From an uncultured Granulosicoccaceae bacterium (GTDB taxonomy: Bacteria > Pseudomonadota > Gammaproteobacteria > Granulosicoccales > Granulosicoccaceae), in NCBI GenBank assembly GCA_937922015.1, contig CAKZVB010000048.1, positions 1-64,000 on the forward strand: 64,000 bases of DNA, read 5' to 3'. The notes below the pieces were generated by a model that saw only the letters and a list, made by a program, of their open reading frames with translations, did no database searches and was not told the DNA's origin. A program made the translations under genes and the position numbers. This document shows positions 17,912 to 26,692 of the stretch, in pieces. How positions within the stretch are numbered: the first letter of the stretch is position 1; every line of letters starts with the position of its first letter.

Positions 17912-19108
17912 TCATTGCTTAAAAATCTGCGCCTCGGGGTCAAAGGCGAACCAGGCGAACGCGAAATGTACACCACCATCCAGTTGCTGCAATTTTTTCC
18001 CGGCCAGAGGACCTGACTGCGCGACGCCGAATATACTCCAAGTCGAGCCGGTCTCGCTGTCCACAGCAACGCCATCACGCAATTCAAACGTGAGCTTTTT
18101 ACCGTCGACGGTAGAATCATAGATCGCACCGGCAGGGATCAGTCTGGATTCGTTTATGCGGGCTTTGTCGAGCGCCGAGTTCATCGTCGCAAATGAAAAA
18201 ACAGTGACCGGTTTCTCATCGAATACGGTATTGACTACCGGCAATTCTTTGAGCGTAGCAAGCGTAAACAACAGTGTGGAATCGCCGCTGCGAAGCGTCA
18301 GGACCCGCTCCATTGGCGGCAACCGATCGTCAGTTTTACCGCGAAACAGAAAGGGTGATGAATTGATATCATCGTAACCGGCATACGGATTACGGCCGTA
18401 GTCTCTGTTAATACCAGTTTCCCGCGAAAGCACCTGGCCCTCAGGATGATGTTCTTTGTAACTGCCAAATGACACGATGTGTGATGGAATCTGCGCCAGT
18501 GTCACGCCATTCATTTTGCCAATAATGCCCTTCCCGGTGAATTGCTGCCACCAGGATTCTGTCTGCCGGTCGTACATGATCATATCGCTGCGACGCAAAC
18601 GACCGGTGGTTCCAAAGTCATACTGCACACCATCGATGGTCCGGTCAAAAACTATAGAGGCATTGCACAAAGGGCAAAACGTCACTGACACTGCAACATC
18701 ATCAATGACATCGTTAACGATTTCATGCCACATCAATATCTGCAGCGGATACGCCCGGCTGCTTTTACTACCACTCACCACAATAACAGGCTCTTTATCC
18801 TGCAACCATTCCGACGCTGATTTTATATCAATGAATTTGGGACTATCTATTGACGGGATTCCGTCTTTGGGCGGACCACCAGAGAGAATTTCATCAAAAT
18901 CAACAGAGCTATTTTTAAAGTCTGTGACAGGCCATTCTGCCGAATTAGTCAACCCGAATGCCGACGCAAACGAACTCCACAACAGGGCGACCAGAAAAAT
19001 CGCCATGCGAGGGATACGGGTACCAGTAGAATTTAACGCAGAAATTTCTACGGCCTGCCGGCTTGTCTTTCTACTTACGGGACTTCGCATCCGTTTCATC
19101 TTATTCAC
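17912..19108 (-). CDS. DUF3179 domain-containing exported protein
   Basis: Protein of the DUF3179 family, function unknown. An N-terminal hydrophobic segment (about residues 35-52, ending SSFASAFG) after a basic stretch suggests export or membrane anchoring. The family signature TFCPLCNA near residue 145, with two cysteines, is present, as are WWQQFTGKGI and a long conserved C-terminal region. The start could be at either of the two early Met codons. It lies upstream of no obvious partner; the VanZ-like gene is 21 bp upstream on the same strand and may be cotranscribed. Confidence 0.8.
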   Translation of the reverse strand: MNKMKRMRSPVSRKTSRQAVEISALNSTGTRIPRMAIFLVALLWSSFASAFGLTNSAEWPVTDFKNSSVDFDEILSGGPPKDGIPSIDSPKFIDIKSASEWLQDKEPVIVVSGSKSSRAYPLQILMWHEIVNDVIDDVAVSVTFCPLCNASIVFDRTIDGVQYDFGTTGRLRRSDMIMYDRQTESWWQQFTGKGIIGKMNGVTLAQIPSHIVSFGSYKEHHPEGQVLSRETGINRDYGRNPYAGYDDINSSPFLFRGKTDDRLPPMERVLTLRSGDSTLLFTLATLKELPVVNTVFDEKPVTVFSFATMNSALDKARINESRLIPAGAIYDSTVDGKKLTFELRDGVAVDSETGSTWSIFGVAQSGPLAGKKLQQLDGGVHFAFAWFAFDPEAQIFKQ

Positions 19109-19129
19109 CTACAGGTTGTTTATCTATGC

Positions 19130-19513
19130 TCAGCGCCAAACCAGTCTTTCAAACCAACCCAGCAATTTGTCTGCACCAAAATACAGGGCAACAGTCGCGA
19201 TGAGGATACCCAGCGTGTTTGCCAGCGCGTCGTACCAGTCAAACCATCGATTAGGCAACGCTCCCTGCACAATCTCCAGGGCCATGCCAAGGCCCGCCAA
19301 CATCGCAAAAATAATCAGTCGATGCGACCATTTCTTTACCAGTTGTCCGAACCAGCCCATCAAGAGCCCATAGGCGAGCAGGTGATTCAGCTTGTCACTA
19401 AATCTCAAGCTCACCTGCGGTAACGACAGGTCCACCACTGACAAATACACCACGAAAAGCACCAGCCCGATACCAATGGACCACCACACTGGTGCGTGCT
19501 TTAACTCAGACAT
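19130..19513 (-). CDS. VanZ-like family membrane protein
   Basis: A small integral membrane protein of 127 aa with four hydrophobic segments and the VanZ-family features FSDKLNHLLAYG and ALEIVQGALPNR with a following D-x-x-D-A-x-x-N segment. The family takes its name from the teicoplanin-resistance gene vanZ, but most proteobacterial members are uncharacterised. It starts with ATG and is close to the DUF3179 gene, so an operon is likely. Confidence 0.8.
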   Translation of the reverse strand: MSELKHAPVWWSIGIGLVLFVVYLSVVDLSLPQVSLRFSDKLNHLLAYGLLMGWFGQLVKKWSHRLIIFAMLAGLGMALEIVQGALPNRWFDWYDALANTLGILIATVALYFGADKLLGWFERLVWR

Positions 19514-19546
19514 CGTTTCTTGTAATCAGTTCAATACTGATATAGG

Positions 19547-19963
19547 TCATGCAACAACCGCGATGATAATGGTTAGAATTACAGCAATAACAATGTGACT
19601 GATCGGAGATAGCCACAAAAGGTGTTTTAGCGGAACCTTGCAAAAATAGGCATAGACCATGACCAATACATTCATAAAGATAATAAGCAGGGTTACCCGC
19701 AAACCCACGGTTAGCGCTTCATCACTCCACTTTAGTTTGACCTGACCTTCGATGAACAAGCCAACCAGCGCGTACACCAGATAAAATCCGGTTAACACTA
19801 TCGGGGCAAGCAGGCAGATAAATTGCCACACTGGAGAAACGGAGCTTTTTCTGGGTTCACTTTTGGTCAAACTGGAATGCTCAAGGGTTAGGAGTGATGA
19901 TGAAGAGATATTGAAATATCGGGACAATTTTGTGATGATTATTATCAGTGCAGAGACTACCAT
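19547..19963 (-). CDS. Hypothetical membrane protein
   Basis: A 138-aa frame with three clear membrane segments (about residues 47-70, 85-107 and 115-138). The N-terminal 40 residues are less convincing and the real start may lie further in. I do not recognise the family. It lies 33 bp upstream of the VanZ-like gene on the same strand, so it may belong to that transcription unit. Confidence 0.5.
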   Translation of the reverse strand: MVVSALIIIITKLSRYFNISSSSLLTLEHSSLTKSEPRKSSVSPVWQFICLLAPIVLTGFYLVYALVGLFIEGQVKLKWSDEALTVGLRVTLLIIFMNVLVMVYAYFCKVPLKHLLWLSPISHIVIAVILTIIIAVVA

Positions 19964-20012
19964 GCTCTTAGTACAACATCACACCCTGTAAAATACCTCA
20001 AGGCGAATTACC

Positions 20013-20462
20013 ATGAAACTCTGCCAACTATCAGCAACTTCTGGCAACTCACCTCGCCACCAAGGCCAACTCTGCGCACGATCAAAAGCAAAAATAGCAT
20101 TTAGCGTAACATTGCTGACTCTCTTATTAATGGTTGTCAGCAACCCGCGTGCGAATGAAGCCACCATTGTCGAGGCCACAATAAATCATGCCGGCAGCGA
20201 CCATAAATTCAGGATAGATGTCACCATCGCCCACGCTGACGAGGGCTGGGACCACTACGCAAACCGTTGGGAAGTTCTGGATGAAAACGGCGAACTTCTC
20301 GGCACAAGAGTGTTGCATCACCCGCACGTAAACGAGCAGCCTTTTACTCGATCCCTGTCATTGACCATTCCACCCGGTGTTAAAACAGTGACCATTGTAG
20401 CCAGTGATTCTGTGCACGAAGACAATCCTGAAACACTACAGATTGAAGTACCTGGTCGTTAA
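20013..20462 (+). CDS. Hypothetical exported protein
   Basis: A 149-aa protein with a basic N-terminus and one hydrophobic stretch (about residues 27-44) followed by NPRANEA, consistent with a signal peptide and periplasmic location. The mature part (about 100 aa) is beta-rich in appearance and contains HADEGWDHYANRWEV and repeated valine-rich strands. Similar short periplasmic proteins without known function occur in proteobacteria. It is divergent from the 19547-19963 gene and convergent with the methyltransferase gene. Confidence 0.65.
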   Translation: MKLCQLSATSGNSPRHQGQLCARSKAKIAFSVTLLTLLLMVVSNPRANEATIVEATINHAGSDHKFRIDVTIAHADEGWDHYANRWEVLDENGELLGTRVLHHPHVNEQPFTRSLSLTIPPGVKTVTIVASDSVHEDNPETLQIEVPGR

Positions 20463-20512
20463 TATAACTTCAGCTATCTAACAGGCCACAACAGGCGGGC
20501 CGGTTCAGGCTG

Positions 20513-20528
20513 GCCGGTTCGGACCGGC
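20513..20528. terminator. GC hairpin between convergent genes
   Basis: GCCGGT-TCGG-ACCGGC is a perfect 6-bp stem with a four-base loop, sitting exactly between the plus-strand gene ending at 20462 and the minus-strand gene ending at 20529. There is no T tract on either strand, so it is at best a partial or bidirectional terminator. Confidence 0.35.
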
Positions 20529-21695
20529 TTACAACAGGCGAGACAAATCACCGGTAGAAAAACCGCGCAGCGCCGGCACAATATTTTTTGAAAAGCCGGC
20601 AACCATAAAACGCTCGCCCATTTCTTCCGGCAGCAGCAACTGTTTTAGCTTACCTGTTGCTTTGTAGCGATCAACTTCATCCATCTTTTGTACGGCGTCG
20701 TTGTGGCGATCCAGCGCCCCCAATGACAACATAAATTGCGCAAGCGTGTTGTATCCCTCCAGATCAAAACCGCAACTGGTCGCAGCCTCTGCCAGGGCGG
20801 TAAAATCCACATCAGCAGTGATGTCCTGTATGCCCTGACAGATCAAGGCGTTGTCGTGCACTCCATGACGAAAGAAACACCGCAGCGTTCCGCTTGAACG
20901 TGCATGCGTATAATAGGAGGCACGATCACAGCCATAGTCACACACCAGCACAGCGCCGCATATAAGTGAGTCGGAAAGGCTTTGCCACCAGGGATGTAAC
21001 ACAGAACAAAATTCCGAAACATAGCCATCCGGCAAACGCTGCGAAATATTTTTTTCCACCGCACTGACATAGGCTGCCACGTTAGCATCGGCCGCAGAAC
21101 TGTAGACAAATTCGCTGCCGTTCCAGTCCACACTTCGAACATGTGCCACACCTTCCTGCACCGTAAATTGATCGACAGGAAAAGCATCGAACAACTCATT
21201 GGCAAGCACAACACCCGAAAAATCCTGGACAAAATTACCTACCCATTGAACCCGGTCGGCAAGATGGACTGGCAATTCGGCGGCAATAAGCTGCTGCTGA
21301 GCGTGCTGCAGATCGCCACTGACATCCAATAAAAAATAGCGATCCGGCAGTGCACCTGCAAGCTCCAGCGCTTGTAATACATCTATTGCCAGACGACCGG
21401 TACCACCGCCGAACTCAAGTATGTCACCGCCGCTGAGTGCGAGCACTTCCTGACATTGATTGGCAACACACCGGGCAAAGTCGCCGGACATTTCAGGTGC
21501 CGTAATAAAATCACCATCAACACCGATTTTACTCAATCCATTAACGTAGTAACCCAGTCCCGGTTCATAGAGGCAGCGATGCATGTACTCACTGAACCTC
21601 ATCGGGCCCTGTTGTTCTATCCGTGCAGCTAACAGTTGCACCAGGTCTCTGTTTATCTGTGACTGATCTTCTGTAAATTCAGGTAGCGCGTGCAT
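20529..21695 (-). CDS. SAM-dependent methyltransferase, MidA/NDUFAF7 type (COG1565)
   Basis: Homologue of the mitochondrial arginine methyltransferase NDUFAF7/MidA, which methylates a complex I subunit. The SAM-binding motif ILEFGGGTGRLA follows the conserved SEYMHRCLYEPGLGYY and GDFITAPEMS segments typical of the family. The ATG at 21695 (MHALPEF) is chosen, giving 388 aa; the longer frame starts at a TTG inside folB. Bacterial members have no proven substrate. It follows folB with a 34-bp gap on the same strand. Confidence 0.85.
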   Translation of the reverse strand: MHALPEFTEDQSQINRDLVQLLAARIEQQGPMRFSEYMHRCLYEPGLGYYVNGLSKIGVDGDFITAPEMSGDFARCVANQCQEVLALSGGDILEFGGGTGRLAIDVLQALELAGALPDRYFLLDVSGDLQHAQQQLIAAELPVHLADRVQWVGNFVQDFSGVVLANELFDAFPVDQFTVQEGVAHVRSVDWNGSEFVYSSAADANVAAYVSAVEKNISQRLPDGYVSEFCSVLHPWWQSLSDSLICGAVLVCDYGCDRASYYTHARSSGTLRCFFRHGVHDNALICQGIQDITADVDFTALAEAATSCGFDLEGYNTLAQFMLSLGALDRHNDAVQKMDEVDRYKATGKLKQLLLPEEMGERFMVAGFSKNIVPALRGFSTGDLSRLL

Positions 21696-21729
21696 AGATA
21701 ATGTTCTGATCTTTATTAAGCTTACCCGA

Positions 21730-22089
21730 TCACTCGGTTCGTTCACCGCGTTCAATGATTACACCAACATCTTTCGCGCGACTTATCGCCCCCGGCTTGT
21801 GCAATGTTACCCGTACCCACGGCACTGAGTACTCGTCCATCACGATTGCGGCGACTTCTTCGGCCATTGTTTCAATCAGGCCGTATTCGCTTTTCTCAAT
21901 GAATTCGATCAGTCGATCCGAAATACTTTTGTAATTGAGCGTGTACTGAATATCATCGGTGGCGGCGGCCTGACGGATGTCAGTCGCCATCTCAAGGTCT
22001 ATTGCTACGGTCTGGCGAATTTCACGCTCCCAGTCATAGATACCGATAACAGTGTCTACACGCAGGTCAGTTAAAAAAATGGTATCCAT
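21730..22089 (-). CDS. folB: Dihydroneopterin aldolase
   Basis: Folate pathway enzyme that converts dihydroneopterin to hydroxymethyl-dihydropterin and glycolaldehyde. The 119-aa length and the N-terminus IFLTDLRVDTVIGIYDWER are typical of FolB, with YGLIETMAEEVA in the middle and VRVTLHKPGAI near the end. The start is ATG at 22089. In many gammaproteobacteria folB lies next to plsY and tsaD; here it is about 23 kb away. Confidence 0.93.
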   Translation of the reverse strand: MDTIFLTDLRVDTVIGIYDWEREIRQTVAIDLEMATDIRQAAATDDIQYTLNYKSISDRLIEFIEKSEYGLIETMAEEVAAIVMDEYSVPWVRVTLHKPGAISRAKDVGVIIERGERTE

Positions 22090-22154
22090 GCTGCTCTTAA
22101 ACGTTTTATTTTTGTGTAAGGTACCAGACTCGCTGGCAAAAGCCTGTCGAAATT

Positions 22155-22874
22155 TTATTCAGGAACCTGACCCGGCTCACTTTCCTGCGCGACCCATTTG
22201 ACCAGCGTGGGCAGCGAGCGTCGATAAAAGTAGGATAACTGCTCTTGCGAGTACCGCCACTGTGTCGCCACAGGACAACCCAACCTGGACAAGCACCTTT
22301 CAGCGCAGGGAGAGGCGCTTTTTGCCCGAAACTGAACACATGACTTGAGATCCGGGTGGCGGCCAAAAGTAATCGCCGACGCCGGGCAGCTCGACACACA
22401 GGGTTTTTCAACACAACTTACACAGGGCGAAGGACGCTCATCCAGCCGGCTTGCAGTTAACGGTCTCGCTACCGACACCACCGCTCGATAGGCAAACCAC
22501 AGACCAAATTGCTCGTTGATACCGAGACCCAGCGGAGACGGACTATGCCAGCCGGCTATTTCACCCAGTTTTTGAAGCGATGGCAGCGGATCAGACAAGC
22601 TGGCAGCAGGAAACAAAATCCTACAGTCTTCACCGGGTAGCTCGCGCTGTAGAATTTCGGCAACACGCTGGCGCGAATATTCATCAATCGGGTTTTCGCG
22701 ATCCAGGAAAGAAACCGGCATCTTTTTCCACAAATCAACGCCTGCACTGCCGATCAGCAGCAAAGACTCGCTGTTATCGGGGACACCAGGCTCATCAATC
22801 GTGGCCGATGCGAGGATCGAAAATAGATTTAAGCCAGCAGATTCAAGCGATCTGCGCATTTTTTCCGTATTCAT
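22155..22874 (-). CDS. QueG-like 4Fe-4S protein (short form)
   Basis: A 239-aa protein with two cysteine clusters: [14 protein letters not shown] near residue 150, and a later C-x12-C-x3-C-x5-C arrangement ending LGCPVA. It resembles the ferredoxin part of epoxyqueuosine reductase but lacks the cobalamin-binding and C-terminal HEAT regions and is far shorter than QueG (about 380 aa), so I do not call it queG. The segment [17 protein letters not shown] is characteristic of this short group. Function is unknown. It is divergent from rpmB and lies 65 bp upstream of folB. Confidence 0.7.
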   Translation of the reverse strand: MNTEKMRRSLESAGLNLFSILASATIDEPGVPDNSESLLLIGSAGVDLWKKMPVSFLDRENPIDEYSRQRVAEILQRELPGEDCRILFPAASLSDPLPSLQKLGEIAGWHSPSPLGLGINEQFGLWFAYRAVVSVARPLTASRLDERPSPCVSCVEKPCVSSCPASAITFGRHPDLKSCVQFRAKSASPCAERCLSRLGCPVATQWRYSQEQLSYFYRRSLPTLVKWVAQESEPGQVPE

Positions 22875-22897
22875 TGTGATTCAACTGCTAACAGGCA

Positions 22898-22926
22898 TTG
22901 GAAATACCATCAATTTTGCATATACT
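22898..22926 (+). promoter_or_regulatory. Sigma-70 promoter of rpmB-rpmG
   Basis: The -35 box TTGGAA (22898-22903) and the -10 box TATACT (22921-22926) are separated by exactly 17 bp, placing transcription start about 30 nt upstream of the rpmB ATG. Each box matches the consensus at four or five of six positions. Confidence 0.75.
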
Positions 22927-22962
22927 AGGGAGTTCAGCGTCAATAAAGTGCGGAGAAGCACA

Positions 22963-23199
22963 ATGTCCCGAATTTGTCAGGTTACCGGAAAGCGCCCCAT
23001 GAGCGGTAACAACGTGTCCCATGCGAAAAACAGAACACGTCGCCGCTTTCTGCCCAATCTTCATACTCATCGTTTCTGGGTAGAGGCCGAAAAGAAGTTT
23101 GTCAGGCTTCGTGTGTCCTCAAATGGCATGCGCATTATTGACAAAAAAGGCATCGATACAGTTTTGGCCGAATTGCGCAAGCGCGGCGAAAAGGTCTAG
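22963..23199 (+). CDS. rpmB: 50S ribosomal protein L28
   Basis: L28 of the large ribosomal subunit, 78 aa as in E. coli. The N-terminus [20 protein letters not shown] is diagnostic. The ATG at 22963 is preceded by CGGAGAAG; the frame extension back to 22801 overlaps the promoter and is not real. It is cotranscribed with rpmG, 10 bp downstream. Confidence 0.97.
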   Translation: MSRICQVTGKRPMSGNNVSHAKNRTRRRFLPNLHTHRFWVEAEKKFVRLRVSSNGMRIIDKKGIDTVLAELRKRGEKV

Positions 23200-23209
23200 G
23201 AGAACTAAA

Positions 23210-23365
23210 ATGAGAGACAAAATTAAACTGGTGTCTTCAGCGGGTACCGGACACTACTACACCACAACAAAAAACAAACGCACCATGACCGGTAAAATGG
23301 AAATCAAGAAATTTGATCCAGTGGTTCGTAAGCACGTGGCCTATAAAGAGGCAAAAATCAAATAA
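23210..23365 (+). CDS. rpmG: 50S ribosomal protein L33
   Basis: L33 of the large subunit, 51 aa. It matches the cysteine-free (C-minus) form: [20 protein letters not shown], ending VAYKEAKIK. There is no zinc-binding CxxC pair. A ribosome-binding site AGGAG precedes the ATG at 23210. It is the second gene of the rpmBG operon. Confidence 0.97.
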   Translation: MRDKIKLVSSAGTGHYYTTTKNKRTMTGKMEIKKFDPVVRKHVAYKEAKIK

Positions 23366-23391
23366 CCTTTTGATTTTACATGCATTTCATT

Positions 23392-23416
23392 AAAGCCCGA
23401 TGATTCGGGCTTTTTT
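23392..23416 (+). terminator. Rho-independent terminator of rpmBG
   Basis: AAAGCCCGA-TGAT-TCGGGCTTT forms a perfect 9-bp stem with a four-base loop and continues into a run of six T. Confidence 0.93.
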
Positions 23417-23616
23417 GTGCCCGTCCATAACACTCCTCCTGCACAATCCTCCCGCCTCGCGCCACAAAACCGCTCAAAATCAACTATAAAAACAGTGTGG
23501 TTTATAACGCTTCTCATGACCGGCGGCGAACACGGGAATTGACTCCGTTTTGCTGTTACCGCGCTCTTGCGCAAGCTCACTACCCCGTTAAATCTGTTCC
23601 TGAAGAGACCGAATCC

Positions 23617-24600
23617 ATGCGCGCTGACACATCACAATGCCTGCTGAACGCCACCGGCGTGAAAGTTCGCTACGGCAATAGCCCCGCGCTTGACGATATT
23701 AATCTGGCACTGTCAGCCGGAGACACATTAGGCCTGCTGGGGTTAAACGGTGCCGGTAAGTCAACGTTGCTGAGAGTGCTGGCCGGGGTTCAGGCCCCGT
23801 GCGAAGGCACTGTTACCATCGGCGGATTGGATTTGCATAAGGATCCGGTCAACGCACGTCAGGCGCTTGGCTACGCACCAGACAAGCCTCCTGTCTATCC
23901 AGAATTCACCGTGACCGAATTTTTGCAGTTTGCCGCCCGAATCAGACGAGTCGCCAAAAAAGATGTTTCCCGTTCAGCTGACGTAGTTATAGAAAAATGC
24001 GGGCTTGGCAATGTCAGCAAACGAATTATCGGAAATCTATCCCATGGCTATCAGCAGCGCGTCAATCTGGCGCAGGCACTGGTGCACCAGCCCAGTGTCC
24101 TGATACTGGATGAGCCGACCAACGGACTGGATCCGGCGCAGCTTCTGGAAATGCGTGAGCTGATCAGCAACATACACGATCAACAGGCAACTCTGTTTTC
24201 AAGCCACCTGCTCAATGAAGTTCAGGCCACATGCAACCGCGCTATCGTCGTCAACAACGGCAGCAAGTTATTGGATATGCCGATCGACCAGATAGACAAC
24301 GAACAACACACCACTTACGAAATCGTTTTGCAGCAGGCCGCCAAACAAGCTGACCTGCAGGACTTACCCGGCGTAGTCTCCGTGTGCCCGGTAGATCCCC
24401 AGCACTGGTTGCTGACAACTAATTCGAACAACAATATGACTACCAGCGACGGACTGGGTGAGGCCCTGCTGGCTCGCGGCATGCAGCTATTGGAAGTCAC
24501 GCCGGTTCGCAATCATCTGGAACGCATGTTCAGCCAGTTGAAATTAAATGCACAACACAATTCTCAGCAGTTCGGCACTGCAATGGGTGAAGCGTCATGA
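23617..24600 (+). CDS. ABC transporter ATP-binding protein (GldA-like)
   Basis: ATPase of an ABC-2 type exporter resembling GldA of gliding bacteroidetes. Motifs are Walker A GLNGAGKST near residue 45, signature LSHGYQQR, Walker B ILILDEPTNGLD, and switch SSHLL. The ATG at 23617 (MRADTSQ) follows GAAGAG and gives 327 aa; the longer frame from 23497 is unlikely. It overlaps the permease gene by four bases (ATGA). Together with the next three genes it forms a four-gene operon found in many gammaproteobacteria; its substrate is not known. Confidence 0.9.
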   Translation: MRADTSQCLLNATGVKVRYGNSPALDDINLALSAGDTLGLLGLNGAGKSTLLRVLAGVQAPCEGTVTIGGLDLHKDPVNARQALGYAPDKPPVYPEFTVTEFLQFAARIRRVAKKDVSRSADVVIEKCGLGNVSKRIIGNLSHGYQQRVNLAQALVHQPSVLILDEPTNGLDPAQLLEMRELISNIHDQQATLFSSHLLNEVQATCNRAIVVNNGSKLLDMPIDQIDNEQHTTYEIVLQQAAKQADLQDLPGVVSVCPVDPQHWLLTTNSNNNMTTSDGLGEALLARGMQLLEVTPVRNHLERMFSQLKLNAQHNSQQFGTAMGEAS

Positions 24601-25352
24601 CTAAGATAATTGCTGTGCATGAACTACGCGTGTTGTCGCGAAGTCCATTCGCATGGATAGCAGCGGCACTACTGCAAGTAGTTTTCAGCTGGCTTTTCCT
24701 TGCCGCAGTTGAACAATTTTCCCTGCTGAGCCCAGCTGTTCAAAACAGCCGATCAAGCGGGCTCAGCAGTTACCTGATTGTGCAATTTCTGGCACCGGCC
24801 AGTATTGTGATGATGCTTGCCACACCATTGCTGTGCATGAATCTGATTGCCGCTGAACGTCAATCCGGACGCTACGCCTTACTGGCGAGTTCACCAGTCA
24901 GCGCCGGCCAGATAGTCATCGGAAAATTTATTGCTGCACTGGTTTTTCAACTTTCCATCATTTCCATCAGTGTCGCACTGATCAGCGCTCTGTCGCTATT
25001 TACACCGCTGGATGTAAGTCACCTGTTATGTGCACTTCTGGGGCTGACACTTTTTGTCACGGCAGCCACAGCGTTATCACTATTCTATTCATCGATGACG
25101 CTAAAACCCGCTCTGGCCGCCTTTCTCAGTTTTACTACATTGCTGTTGCTTTGGCTGGCCGCCGCCTCTGGCGGGGCACTGGCGCAACTATCGCCTTCTG
25201 CGCACCTGACAAGTTTTATGAAAGGCATACTGGATACCCGCGATATTGTCTACTTCCTGTGTGTAACCGGAATAATGTTGAGCTTGTGCATCTGCAGGCT
25301 GGACAGTCTGAACTCCAGACCCGCGAGTCTGCCGGCCAGAGGTACTGCGTAA
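24597..25352 (+). CDS. ABC-2 type permease (GldF-like)
   Basis: A membrane subunit of 251 aa with six hydrophobic segments. The conserved permease segment near residues 75-105 includes TPLLCMNLIAAERQSGRYALL, typical of ABC-2 type exporters. It overlaps the ATPase gene upstream and the GldG-like gene downstream (TAATG), so translation is coupled along the operon. Confidence 0.88.
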   Translation: MTKIIAVHELRVLSRSPFAWIAAALLQVVFSWLFLAAVEQFSLLSPAVQNSRSSGLSSYLIVQFLAPASIVMMLATPLLCMNLIAAERQSGRYALLASSPVSAGQIVIGKFIAALVFQLSIISISVALISALSLFTPLDVSHLLCALLGLTLFVTAATALSLFYSSMTLKPALAAFLSFTTLLLLWLAAASGGALAQLSPSAHLTSFMKGILDTRDIVYFLCVTGIMLSLCICRLDSLNSRPASLPARGTA

Positions 25353-26692
25353 TGAATCTCAGCACGATAAGCAATATATTGAAACCGGAATTTGCCCGAC
25401 CCGCTCTTATGGTGGCAACTTTTACGCTGATAGCGATACTGGGTAATCGGCTGTATACGAACTACGATATGACAGCCACCGCTCGTCATACTCTGTTAGA
25501 GCAAAGCACCAAGACCTTAGCATCATTGAAAGGCCCGGTTAGCGCAGAGATCTTTATTAATCCAAAGGACCAGCAACGCACCGCCGTTGAAGACCTGTTA
25601 AACAAATACCGGGCAGCCAAAGCCGATTTTAGTTTTGCTGTCACTGATCCGGCACTTGATCCATCCCGAATGCGTGAATTAAACATTGCACCGGGTGGTG
25701 AAATATTCTTTCACTACAAAGATCGCACACAACGCATCACCCAAGTGTCAGAACAAGCGGTTTCCATGGCCTTTCAGCGACTGGCCCGAAGCGCACCACG
25801 GATGGCATCGTTTGTTACCGGCCACGGCGAGCGTTCGCTAACAAGCAGTAACAATGCTGACATCAGCATTTTCGCAACCCAACTTCGCGAATCAGGCTTC
25901 ACTACCCGAAGCGTCAGTCTGTCTGACAATACCAACCTTGATGTCAACAGCGGTTTACTGGTCATAGCAAGTCCACTACAGCGTTTTCTACCAGCCGAAA
26001 CCGCCACCCTGCTGGACTATCTATCACGTGGCGGTAATTTATTATGGCTGACGGAACCCGCAACTGACGATGGTTTAAAAGCCATTGAATTTGAACTGGG
26101 TGTACAACGACTCCCTGGAGTTGTGGTCGATATGGCTGCCCAAAAACTACAGGTTGATCGACCGGATTTTGCCATCGCCAACAATTACTCACCGCACATT
26201 GCCACGCAAGGCTTCACCTCTGTCACTCTGTTCCCGCAGGCCAGTGGCCTTGAATTACAACCAAACAGAGAGTGGCGTGCCGCCGCCTTAGTGCAGGCAG
26301 GTGAACAGGCATGGACTGAAACAGGCGCGCTCAGTGGTGAGGTAGCATTTGGCGATGACGAGCGGGAAGTGGCTGGCCCCTTTCCTTTAATACTGGCGCT
26401 TGAAAGACAACGTGCAGGTAAAACACAAAAGGTTGTTATCAGCGGCGACGGTGATTTTATCGCCGATGCCTGGATAAGTAATGGAGGCAACCGGGATCTG
26501 GGCAGCCGTCTATTCAACTGGGGTGTCGATGATGAAGATCTGATACCGGTTCAATACCCGCTAGCATCTGATCTCACGCTGGAATTATCCCCATTTGCCA
26601 CGGTTTCTCTATTTCTACTGGCGTTAGTTTTATTACCTGGCAGCTTGTTCGGCGCCGCTACAAAAGTCTGGTATCAACGCCGACATGGCTGA
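25352..26692 (+). CDS. GldG-like auxiliary ABC component (ABC_transp_aux)
   Basis: A 446-aa protein with an N-terminal membrane anchor (about residues 17-36) and a C-terminal one (near residues 418-437), with a large extracytoplasmic part between. It contains TLASLKGPVSAEIFIN and a glutamine amidotransferase-like or flavodoxin-like segment, ending in SGDGDFIADAW. This matches the ABC-associated uncharacterised domain family that includes GldG. The ATG at 25352 overlaps the permease stop by one base; the longer frame from 25028 is rejected because it runs through the permease gene. Confidence 0.85.
   Translation: MNLSTISNILKPEFARPALMVATFTLIAILGNRLYTNYDMTATARHTLLEQSTKTLASLKGPVSAEIFINPKDQQRTAVEDLLNKYRAAKADFSFAVTDPALDPSRMRELNIAPGGEIFFHYKDRTQRITQVSEQAVSMAFQRLARSAPRMASFVTGHGERSLTSSNNADISIFATQLRESGFTTRSVSLSDNTNLDVNSGLLVIASPLQRFLPAETATLLDYLSRGGNLLWLTEPATDDGLKAIEFELGVQRLPGVVVDMAAQKLQVDRPDFAIANNYSPHIATQGFTSVTLFPQASGLELQPNREWRAAALVQAGEQAWTETGALSGEVAFGDDEREVAGPFPLILALERQRAGKTQKVVISGDGDFIADAWISNGGNRDLGSRLFNWGVDDEDLIPVQYPLASDLTLELSPFATVSLFLLALVLLPGSLFGAATKVWYQRRHG

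Noticed and set aside
22155-22874. Annotation as queG (epoxyqueuosine reductase)
   Set aside because: It is 140 residues short and lacks the cobalamin-binding and C-terminal repeat regions; only the ferredoxin-like part matches.
23569-23578. Palindrome CTTGCGCAAG upstream of the ABC transporter operon
   Set aside because: Short and without a nearby promoter that would make it an operator.
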